Translations under genes and position numbers: made by a program
DNA from: Anaerolineales bacterium
GTDB taxonomy: Bacteria; Chloroflexota; Anaerolineae; Anaerolineales; Villigracilaceae
DNA: 43,577 bases
Assembly (NCBI GenBank): GCA_011389535.1
Contig: JAABUE010000005.1
Location: forward strand, 1 to 43,577
Direction of reading: 5' to 3'
Shown: piece after piece, positions 27,766 to 35,170 of the stretch
Position numbering within the stretch: the first letter of the stretch is position 1
Layout of the letters: each line of letters opens with the position of its first letter
Notes under the pieces: generated by a model
Told to the model about the DNA's origin: nothing
Database searches by the model: none
The model's input: the letters and a program-made list of their open reading frames with translations, nothing else

Positions 27766-29124
27766 CTATTTTGCGAATTCCCGGATCACGCGGACCATAT
27801 GTTTCGCATGTTTTAAATAAAGGTCAAGGCGGATATTCTCGTTTGGAGCATGGACGCGTGAGTCCGGGTATCCTAAACCTGCGGTTGCAACAGGCAAGCC
27901 GAGGTCATGGACAAACGGGTAATTTGGGCCGGAGCCGCCGGTCATGGGGACCTTTTGCATCGGAACGCCGTAAACGTCTCTTGCGGTATCTACCACGATG
28001 TTGATAAACGGGGCGTCCGGATCGGTGCGGGCAGGAGGCTCGCCGCCCAGGAATTCGATCTGCACATCGCTAAAGCCTTCAGCGTCCAGGTGGGTGCGCA
28101 GCTTTTCGAGCACCTCAGCAGGCGTTTGGTCGGGGATGAGACGGAAATCCACTTTGGCGGAGGCGCGCGCAGGTTGGACCGTCTTAGGACCGGCGCCCTG
28201 GTATCCGGAAGTCAGCCCGCAAATGGTGCAGGTAGGCGAGAAAATCTCCTCAACTTTAAGCTCTGTGCCTCCGGTCAGCCCTTTGATGAACTCTTTGACG
28301 CCGTAGCGGGATTTGTATTCTTGCGCTATGTCCGGGAGAGCCGCAAGCAACTCCCGGTCAAGCTCCGAAGGCGGCCTGACGTTGTCGTAAAAACCGGGGA
28401 TGCGGATCCTCTCGTCTTGCCCTTTGAGCGTGCTGAGCGCCCAGGTCAGGCGCCAGGCAGCGTTGGGGAAGATCGAGCCGCCCAGGCCGGAATGCACGTC
28501 GGTCGAAAGCGATTCCACAGAAAGCTCTACGTAGCAGATGCCGCGCAGGCCAAGATATTGGATCGGGATTTCTTCTTCGTTGACCCCGCCGAATTCCCAG
28601 ACGCAGGCATCGGCAGCCAGAAGCGCCTTGTTCTCCAGGACGAACTGGTGCAGGTGCACGCTGGCGGTTTCCTCCTCCCCCTCGATCACAAATTTTATGT
28701 TGCAGGGCAACTCGCCCTCCGAGTCGAGCAGGGCATCGAGCGCAAACAGGCGGGCGGCGATGTGGCCTTTGTCATCGCTGACGCCGCGGCCGTACAGCTT
28801 GCCATCGCGTAGGTCCGGTTCGAAGGGCGGGCTTTCCCAGAGCTCGAGCGGCTCGGGAGGCTGGACGTCGTAGTGATTGTAAAAGAGCAGCGTTTTGTCG
28901 TTTTTGCCTTTGCGCTCTGCGAAGACGACCGGCGCACCCTCGGTGGATAGAACCCGAACTGCGAAACCGCGTTTTTCCAGCATCTGGCCGACCAGCGTCG
29001 CGCACTCTTTCAGCCCCCAGTCCTGTGCGCCAACCGAGGGTTGGGCTACAAGCTGGGAGAGTTCCCGGATGCTGGAATCCAGATTTTGTTCAAGATAGGT
29101 ATCGTAGCCATGGTATTCATTCAT
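27766..29124 (-). CDS. M20 family dipeptidase/peptidase
   Basis: YNHYDVQPPEPLELWESPPFEP, GRGVSDDKGHIAARL, FVIEGEEE; start placed at ATG with GGAGAG (ORF extends to 29172). Confidence 0.92.
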   Translation of the reverse strand: MNEYHGYDTYLEQNLDSSIRELSQLVAQPSVGAQDWGLKECATLVGQMLEKRGFAVRVLSTEGAPVVFAERKGKNDKTLLFYNHYDVQPPEPLELWESPPFEPDLRDGKLYGRGVSDDKGHIAARLFALDALLDSEGELPCNIKFVIEGEEETASVHLHQFVLENKALLAADACVWEFGGVNEEEIPIQYLGLRGICYVELSVESLSTDVHSGLGGSIFPNAAWRLTWALSTLKGQDERIRIPGFYDNVRPPSELDRELLAALPDIAQEYKSRYGVKEFIKGLTGGTELKVEEIFSPTCTICGLTSGYQGAGPKTVQPARASAKVDFRLIPDQTPAEVLEKLRTHLDAEGFSDVQIEFLGGEPPARTDPDAPFINIVVDTARDVYGVPMQKVPMTGGSGPNYPFVHDLGLPVATAGLGYPDSRVHAPNENIRLDLYLKHAKHMVRVIREFAK

Positions 29125-29179
29125 TAGAACTCTCCGTGCATCATCCAGGAGGGGCAAAGTGGGATGAGCCACATTCGAT

Positions 29180-29776
29180 TCAGCGAGAAGGTATATTATC
29201 TATCAGCCAATCCAGCGAATAAAATCCAGCGTAGGCGAACAGGGCCATTTTGATCAGCTGGCCGATCCAGCAGGCAAGCAGGAAGCGGCGCAGGGACATC
29301 TTGGCGATGCCCGCAGTCACGCCGGCGATGTCGAAAAAAGGATTTGGGATCGCGGAGAGCAGGATGATGGCCCAGACCCCATATCTCACAACCCAGGGTT
29401 GGATGCGATCATAGACTTGTGTGTTTTCGATCACGGCCTGACCGCTGAAGCCGGCCAGATAGCCGGAAAGCTCACCCAGCGCGCCGCCGGTCCCGGCAGC
29501 CAGGGCCACTCCCAGCGGATGAAAGATATTGCCCATTGCAAACACGACCGCAACACCTGGCGCCGGGAAGAAGATCGTGGCATTGGCCATCATCGCGACC
29601 AGAAAAATACCCGGATATCCATAGGCGGCAAACTCGGCAACCCGGTCACGGATGCTGTACACAAAGTATGTAATCGCGATCACCGCCAGCAGGGCCAGGA
29701 TCCGCAAGACATTCGTCGATAAGCTGGAGCGTTTCGATCGCCTGCCATTTTGTATTTTTTCAGGCGCTCTCTTCAA
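29180..29776 (-). CDS. VTT/DedA-like (SNARE-associated) membrane protein
   Basis: [58 protein letters not shown]. Confidence 0.85.
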   Translation of the reverse strand: MKRAPEKIQNGRRSKRSSLSTNVLRILALLAVIAITYFVYSIRDRVAEFAAYGYPGIFLVAMMANATIFFPAPGVAVVFAMGNIFHPLGVALAAGTGGALGELSGYLAGFSGQAVIENTQVYDRIQPWVVRYGVWAIILLSAIPNPFFDIAGVTAGIAKMSLRRFLLACWIGQLIKMALFAYAGFYSLDWLIDNIPSR

Positions 29777-30272
29777 TGGTCACTTTCTGGATTTTGACGC
29801 CGGGAGATTCCGGCCGCCCCGGGTCACGGGCAGGGATGGACATCAACACGTCCATGCCTTCTTTGACCTGGCCGAACACGCTGTGTTTATTGTCCAACCA
29901 GGGAGTGGGCACGTGGGTGATGAAAAATTGTGAGCCGTTCGTGTTTGCGCCGGCATTTGCCATGGAAAGTATGCCGGGCTTATCGTGTTTCAGGCTGGGA
30001 TGGAACTCGTCCCCGAATTTATAGCCAGGGCCGCCGGTACCCGTGCCGGTCGGGTCTCCGCCCTGCACCATGAAGTTGTCGATCACACGATGGAAGATCA
30101 CATCATCATAAAATCCCTGGCGGGCAAGGAAAACAAAGTTGTTGACCGTTTTGGGCGCTTTGTCCGCGAACAGCTCGATGACCATTTTACCTTTGTCGGT
30201 TTCCATACGTGCTGTGTAGGTTTTCTCGGGATCAATTTCCATCGCGGGTGGGGTGTTCCATTTTTTTGCCAT
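29760..30272 (-). CDS. Cyclophilin-type peptidyl-prolyl cis-trans isomerase
   Basis: [57 protein letters not shown]. Confidence 0.95.
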   Translation of the reverse strand: MAKKWNTPPAMEIDPEKTYTARMETDKGKMVIELFADKAPKTVNNFVFLARQGFYDDVIFHRVIDNFMVQGGDPTGTGTGGPGYKFGDEFHPSLKHDKPGILSMANAGANTNGSQFFITHVPTPWLDNKHSVFGQVKEGMDVLMSIPARDPGRPESPGVKIQKVTIEESA

Positions 30273-30308
30273 TTCAACTCCTAAATATAAAATATTTTTC
30301 TTGCTCTT

Positions 30309-30348
30309 GGCGGCGTACCCTTTCGGGCACTTTCCTCGCCGCCGGGGA
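30309..30348. repeat. 40-bp palindromic repeat, copy 1
   Basis: GGCGGCGTACCCTTTCGGGCACTTTCCTCGCCGCCGGGGA, identical to 42131-42170; 7-bp GGCGGCG/CGCCGCC stem. Confidence 0.9.
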
Positions 30349-30370
30349 TGGCGACGAGAGCTCGTATGAA

Positions 30371-30994
30371 TTAACTCAGCAGGGATTCGATCCGCGCGAC
30401 GACCATATCCATGGCGGCTCTATTGAAGCCCCCTTCCGGGATGATGACGTCGGCGTAGCGTTTGGACGGTTCGACAAACTCCAGGTGCATCGGGCGGACG
30501 GTGGACTGGTACTGATGAATGACGCTTTCTACCGTCCGGCCGCGTTCCGTGATATCGCGCTGCAGACGCCGGATCAGGCGGACGTCTGGATCCGTATCGA
30601 CGAACAACTTCACGTCGAACAGGGAACGCAAGACCGCATCTACGAAGATCAAGATGCCTTCCACGATGATCACACCACGCGGATTGACTTTAAAAGACCT
30701 TTCCGTGCGGCTATGGGTGGAGAAATCATAGATCGGCACTTCTATCGAGTGGCATTGTTTCAATTGTTCGATATGGGAGATCAGTAATTCGGTTTCCAGG
30801 GAATTGGGGTGGTCGAAGTTGACTTCTGCGCGCTGCGTTGGCGGCAGGCCGGTCAGATCTTTGTAGTACGAGTCGTGCTGGATGTAAGCGATCCGGTCGG
30901 GGCCGACTCGCTGTAGGATTTCCTGGGCGACGGTGGTCTTGCCGGAGCCGGAACCACCTGCAATGCCGATCACGAGGGGAGTGTCTTGCGCCAT
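30371..30994 (-). CDS. udk: Uridine kinase
   Basis: [43 protein letters not shown]. Confidence 0.95.
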   Translation of the reverse strand: MAQDTPLVIGIAGGSGSGKTTVAQEILQRVGPDRIAYIQHDSYYKDLTGLPPTQRAEVNFDHPNSLETELLISHIEQLKQCHSIEVPIYDFSTHSRTERSFKVNPRGVIIVEGILIFVDAVLRSLFDVKLFVDTDPDVRLIRRLQRDITERGRTVESVIHQYQSTVRPMHLEFVEPSKRYADVIIPEGGFNRAAMDMVVARIESLLS

Positions 30995-31000
30995 GGGCGA

Positions 31001-31006
31001 ATTATA
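31001..31006 (-). promoter_or_regulatory. -10 element TATAAT 6 nt upstream of the udk ATG
   Basis: Minus strand GGGTATAAT-TCGCCC-ATG. Confidence 0.5.
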
Positions 31007-31068
31007 CCCGCTAGATTAAAAATAGTTATCTACCCGCCCAGTACCGGTAAAACGGTCGATAGGAAAAC

Positions 31069-31106
31069 CACGGAGGCACAGAGTATAAAAGCTCTGTGCC
31101 TCCGTG
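31069..31106. repeat. Palindrome with CACGGAGGCACAGAG arms, probable dispersed repeat
   Basis: Perfect 15-bp inverted arms (31069-31083/31092-31106), loop TATAAAAG, followed by TCTCCGTGGTGAA. Confidence 0.75.
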
Positions 31107-31147
31107 TCTCCGTGGTGAAGGTAACAGTAGTTAAATAAAACCCGATT

Positions 31148-31660
31148 TTAGGAAGGTTTTTTGAGACCGCTGAAATGACTGCTGATGGCTTTCCAAAGGG
31201 GACAACGGTCATAAATTCCGGTAAACAGGATCAACAGTCCAAGCGGGAGCAGCCACCAGGTGGAGGTTTGGAGCGCGAATATGGTGGTAGCGGTACCGAT
31301 CCCCAGGCGCAGCAGGCGGTCGACCGGCGAAATTGGATTTTGCAGAGTCTCTCCGTTTGCCAGCGCTGCGAACATCTGGCGGTAGGCTTCTTCGCGTTGT
31401 GCGCCGGTCATTCTCCCGGCAACCTTTCCATCCCTGATGAACAGGACGGTCGGGATACTGTAAATTTTTAGCTCTTGTAACAGCTCCTGGTTCTGGTCGG
31501 AGTTGACCGGCCAGAAGTCGACTTCATCCTGATATTCCCGGGCCAGTTTTTCGAGCACGGGTTTGGTCATGCGGCAGGGCGCGCACCAGGGCGCCCAGAA
31601 GTCTACGACGGCCGGTTTGCCGGAGGCTTTGGCTTTTTCGAGGAATTGTTTTTGGTCCAT
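31148..31660 (-). CDS. Thioredoxin domain fused to a C-terminal YgaP/DUF2892-like transmembrane domain
   Basis: VVDFWAPWCAPCRMTKPVLEKLA (WCAPC); C-term ISPVDRLLRLGIGTATTIFAL...WWLLPLGLLILFTGIYDRCPLWKAI. Confidence 0.85.
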   Translation of the reverse strand: MDQKQFLEKAKASGKPAVVDFWAPWCAPCRMTKPVLEKLAREYQDEVDFWPVNSDQNQELLQELKIYSIPTVLFIRDGKVAGRMTGAQREEAYRQMFAALANGETLQNPISPVDRLLRLGIGTATTIFALQTSTWWLLPLGLLILFTGIYDRCPLWKAISSHFSGLKKPS

Positions 31661-31693
31661 ACAGTTTAGATGCGGTTCCGGCTGAAATGGTGC

Positions 31694-31717
31694 AAAAAAC
31701 CCCTCCGTGCGGAGAGG
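31694..31717 (-). terminator. Terminator of the DegV gene
   Basis: Minus strand CCTCTCCG-CA-CGGAGGGG-TTTTTT. Confidence 0.8.
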
Positions 31718-31731
31718 CGGTGAAGTGATAG

Positions 31732-32586
31732 TTAAACCCCGGCTATGTACGCCAGGCCGACCGTTCCGGGCCCGGCGTGGGTGCCGACCACCGGACTGAC
31801 GGTAGACAGGATGCTTTCTGTAGCGTTCAATTGTTTGCTGGCTTTGTCGAGCAGCGTCCGCGCTTCTCCTTCGGCGGCGGCGTGCAGCGTCGCCAGATGG
31901 ATGGGCGTCTTGCCCCTGGTTTGTTCCATAACCAATTCCAACACGCGCTCGAGAGCTTTGCTCTTGGTACGGATACGCTCCACCGCTTCCACGCGCCCGT
32001 CGACAACAGCCAGCACGGGTTTCATGTTCAAGGCGGTGCCCAGGAAGCGCTGCGCGCCGCCGATCCGCCCGCCGCGGTGCAGGAATTCAAGCGTATCCAC
32101 GGCGAAGTAGACGCCGGTATGCTCACGGGCTCTTTCAGCCAGGGCAACCGCATCTTCCATGTCGGCCCCGTTTTCGACGGCGCGCGCAACGGTCAATGCC
32201 TGGAAACCCATCGCCATGGCTGTTGTTTTGGAATCGACAATCTTGACTTTTCCGCCTGCATTTCCCATCATATCGATTGCCTGGACGGCGGATTGAATTG
32301 TGCCAGAGAGCCTGGCTGAAACGAAGATCCCCAGCACCTCATAGCCTTTCTCGACCAGGCCTTCGAAGGTGGATTGCATAGTAGCAGGTGAGACCTGCGA
32401 AGTGGTGGGCATGACTTTGGCTGTTTTGAGACGCGCATAGAACTCATCCGGTTGGATGTCGACGCCGTCTCGAAACGTTTCTTCCCCCCAGATCAATACC
32501 TGTGGCGTTACTGTCAGGTTATGTTTTTGGACCAGATCGGCTGGTATATACGCGGTGCTGTCAGTTACGATGGCAATTTTTGACAT
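31732..32586 (-). CDS. DegV family fatty-acid-binding protein
   Basis: KIAIVTDSTAYIPADLV, MPTTSQVSPATM, VGTHAGPGTVGLAYI. Confidence 0.93.
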   Translation of the reverse strand: MSKIAIVTDSTAYIPADLVQKHNLTVTPQVLIWGEETFRDGVDIQPDEFYARLKTAKVMPTTSQVSPATMQSTFEGLVEKGYEVLGIFVSARLSGTIQSAVQAIDMMGNAGGKVKIVDSKTTAMAMGFQALTVARAVENGADMEDAVALAERAREHTGVYFAVDTLEFLHRGGRIGGAQRFLGTALNMKPVLAVVDGRVEAVERIRTKSKALERVLELVMEQTRGKTPIHLATLHAAAEGEARTLLDKASKQLNATESILSTVSPVVGTHAGPGTVGLAYIAGV

Positions 32587-32679
32587 GTTTCCTCCCGAGG
32601 GATGGGTTGAGTAGATTTTGACGTTTGTAGTAACCCCAAATGGCCGCCAGAGTTTCAGAAAAAACCAAAAACCTGCTCA

Positions 32680-32688
32680 TGGTATAAT
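32680..32688 (+). promoter_or_regulatory. Extended -10 promoter (TGGTATAAT) for mreB
   Basis: TGG-TATAAT 35 nt before the proposed TTG start. Confidence 0.55.
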
Positions 32689-32723
32689 AACGCAGGTAAG
32701 GAAATTGCATCGAGGAGCCCGCA

Positions 32724-33794
32724 TTGGCTTTTAACCCGATTAACTGGCTTTTGGGCCTGTTTTCGCTGGACATTGCCATTGATCTAGGAACTGCAAACAC
32801 CCTTGTCAATGTTCGTGGCAAGGGTATTGTGATTAATGAGCCGTCCTGGGTAACAATGGACAAACGCCTGAGGCAACCGATCGCCATAGGACTGGAAGCA
32901 AAAGAAATGGTAGGCCGTACCCCGAGCAATGTGATGGTGGTCCGGCCTCTTCGCGATGGTGTGATTTCCGAATTTGATGTCACGCAAATCATGTTGGAAT
33001 ATTTCATCGGTAAAGTTCACGAACAGAGTGTCGTTCCATTACCACGCCCGCGGGTGGTGATCGGGATCCCAACCGGGGTCACCGAGGTGGAAAAACGGGC
33101 TGTGTACGATGCCACCATGGGAGCCGGGGCTCGCCAGGCGTTTCTCCTGGAAGAGCCAATCGCCGCGGCTTTAGGGGCAGGTCTGCCGATTGGAGAGATC
33201 AAGGGCAGCATGGTGGTCGATATCGGCGGTGGGACGACAGAAGTGGCGGTCATGTCGATGACCGGAGTGGTGGCTTCGCGATCTTTGCGAGTTGCCGGGG
33301 ACGAGATGGATGAAGACATCGTTCAGTATTTGCGCAACAAGTACAACCTGCTGATCGGGCAGGGAGTAGCCGAAAAAGTCAAATGGTCGATTGGCTCCGC
33401 TTTCCCCCTTCCCACCGAGAAAACGATGGAAGTACGCGGGCGCAACCTGGTTACCGGTTTACCGGAAACGATCGAGGTCTCTTCTGTTGAGATCCGTGAG
33501 GCGCTTTCCGGGTCGGTACAGGTCATTGTGGATACGATCCGCGATGCCCTGGACGAGATCCCGCCGGAGATCGTCGCAGATTTGATGGACCTCGGAATTT
33601 GTCTGGCTGGCGGCGGCGCGCTGCTGCAGGGACTGTCTGACCGTTTATCGGATGAACTTAAGTTACGTGTTTGGGTTGCGGAAGATCCTCTATCCTGCGT
33701 TGCCCGTGGGGCAGGGATGATTTTTGATGATTTTGACAGGTTAAGCCGGCTACTGGTCGGTTTGGAGCGCGGAAGCACGCGTCATAGCGTTTAA
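32724..33794 (+). CDS. mreB: Rod-shape-determining protein MreB (TTG start)
   Basis: IAIDLGTANTLVNVRGKGIVINEPSWV, VVDIGGGTTEVAVMS, CLAGGGALLQGL. Confidence 0.97.
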   Translation: MAFNPINWLLGLFSLDIAIDLGTANTLVNVRGKGIVINEPSWVTMDKRLRQPIAIGLEAKEMVGRTPSNVMVVRPLRDGVISEFDVTQIMLEYFIGKVHEQSVVPLPRPRVVIGIPTGVTEVEKRAVYDATMGAGARQAFLLEEPIAAALGAGLPIGEIKGSMVVDIGGGTTEVAVMSMTGVVASRSLRVAGDEMDEDIVQYLRNKYNLLIGQGVAEKVKWSIGSAFPLPTEKTMEVRGRNLVTGLPETIEVSSVEIREALSGSVQVIVDTIRDALDEIPPEIVADLMDLGICLAGGGALLQGLSDRLSDELKLRVWVAEDPLSCVARGAGMIFDDFDRLSRLLVGLERGSTRHSV

Positions 33795-33819
33795 TTGTAT
33801 TGGAAGTTTTATTTTTAAA

Positions 33820-34665
33820 ATGAGAAATGTATTTGGTCGTTCCCTGCAAACGACAATCATCTTTTTGATCGTAGGGGGGATTCTTGTGCTTGCCTTTGGG
33901 GGCTATTTGGGCACTGCTTCTAGCGGATTGGGTGGTTCGTTGGTCGGTGTTCAAACCTGGTTTGCGACCCGGTTTGCCGCGGTCCAGGACTTTCTCGCCG
34001 CGCCGCGCGATATTGTGGCCTTGCGCCAGAGAAATACCGAACTTGAACAGGAAGTCTCGCGCCTGCAGGGACAGTTGATCGAGTTACAGCAAAAGGTCGA
34101 CGAGACCGAAATTTTGGCCGCGCTGGTAGATTTTACTCGCGCCAATCCTGAGAGATCCTACAAGGGAGCTGCAGTTGTCGGCCGGGACCCGAGTCCATTC
34201 CTACATTATGTAATAATCAACCGAGGCTCGAATGACGGCATTTTACGTGGCATGCCGGTTGTTACCAACCAGGGTCTGATCGGCCGGGTGGATGCCGTCA
34301 TTGCCGATGCTTCGCGTGTACAATTGATAACCGACCCGGCAGCAGCGATCAATGTTCGCTTGCAAAACGCCGATACGGATGCTGTCCTGGTTGGCTCAGT
34401 GACCGGTGACCTGTCCCTGGAAATGATCTCGCAGGAAATTACAGTGGAAGCCGGAGACGTGGTGCTCACCTCCGGCCTGGGCGGCGGCTATCCGCCCGAT
34501 TTGATCGTAGGCCAGGTTTTGAACGTGCGCAAGCGTGACTTCGAACTATTCCAGCAGGCTTCGATCCACCCATCAGTGGATTTTGCTCGACTCGAGATCG
34601 TCCTGATCATTACAAACTTCCGGCCTGTCGATATCGAGCCCTTAACCCCTCTAAACACACCCTGA
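33820..34665 (+). CDS. mreC: Rod-shape-determining protein MreC
   Basis: N-terminal TM, coiled coil LRQRNTELEQEVSRLQGQLIELQQKV, VVTNQGLIGRVDAV, VLTSGLGGGYPPDLIVGQV. Confidence 0.94.
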   Translation: MRNVFGRSLQTTIIFLIVGGILVLAFGGYLGTASSGLGGSLVGVQTWFATRFAAVQDFLAAPRDIVALRQRNTELEQEVSRLQGQLIELQQKVDETEILAALVDFTRANPERSYKGAAVVGRDPSPFLHYVIINRGSNDGILRGMPVVTNQGLIGRVDAVIADASRVQLITDPAAAINVRLQNADTDAVLVGSVTGDLSLEMISQEITVEAGDVVLTSGLGGGYPPDLIVGQVLNVRKRDFELFQQASIHPSVDFARLEIVLIITNFRPVDIEPLTPLNTP

Positions 34666-34666
34666 A

Positions 34667-35170
34667 ATGTTCCGCAACCTAATTGCATTCCCGCTGCTTG
34701 CGCTGGTTGTGATCGTGCAGTCCGCGGTAATCAGCCAGATGACTCTGCTTGCAGGCTATGCCGATTTAATGCTTGTGGTCCTGGCTGCCTGGGCGCTGAA
34801 AGCGGATGCTCCGTCAGCCTGGGTATGGGCCATTGTGGGCGGAATTATGGTATCTTTTGTATCCGGCCTGCCCTGGCCTGTCGCCATGACCGGTTACTTA
34901 TTTGTGGTGCTGCTTGCTCAACTGTTTAAACAACGCGTCTGGCAGGCGCCATTGCTGGCGATGTTCAGCGTCATCTTCTTAGGAACCTTATCGATGGATA
35001 TTTTAACGTTGCTCGTGTTGAATCTGTTGGGGACACCCTTACCGCTTGGCGATTCGCTAGGTTTAATTGTGTTGCCCAGGGTGTTGCTCAATTTGTTGTT
35101 TTCAATCCCAGTTTATGCAGTGGTCCGTGACATGGCGCAATGGGCAAGCCCGGTAAAGGAGGTTGAATGA
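34667..35170 (+). CDS. mreD: Rod-shape-determining protein MreD
   Basis: Polytopic ORF directly following mreC and overlapping PBP2. Confidence 0.85.
   Translation: MFRNLIAFPLLALVVIVQSAVISQMTLLAGYADLMLVVLAAWALKADAPSAWVWAIVGGIMVSFVSGLPWPVAMTGYLFVVLLAQLFKQRVWQAPLLAMFSVIFLGTLSMDILTLLVLNLLGTPLPLGDSLGLIVLPRVLLNLLFSIPVYAVVRDMAQWASPVKEVE

Noticed and set aside
27907-28812. 301-aa open frame antisense to the M20 peptidase
   Set aside because: No recognisable family; entirely within a well-supported gene.
31030-31212. 60-aa ORF TTETRRHRAFILCASVVFLSTVLP
   Set aside because: Produced by translating the CACGGAGGCACAGAG palindromic repeat; not a gene.
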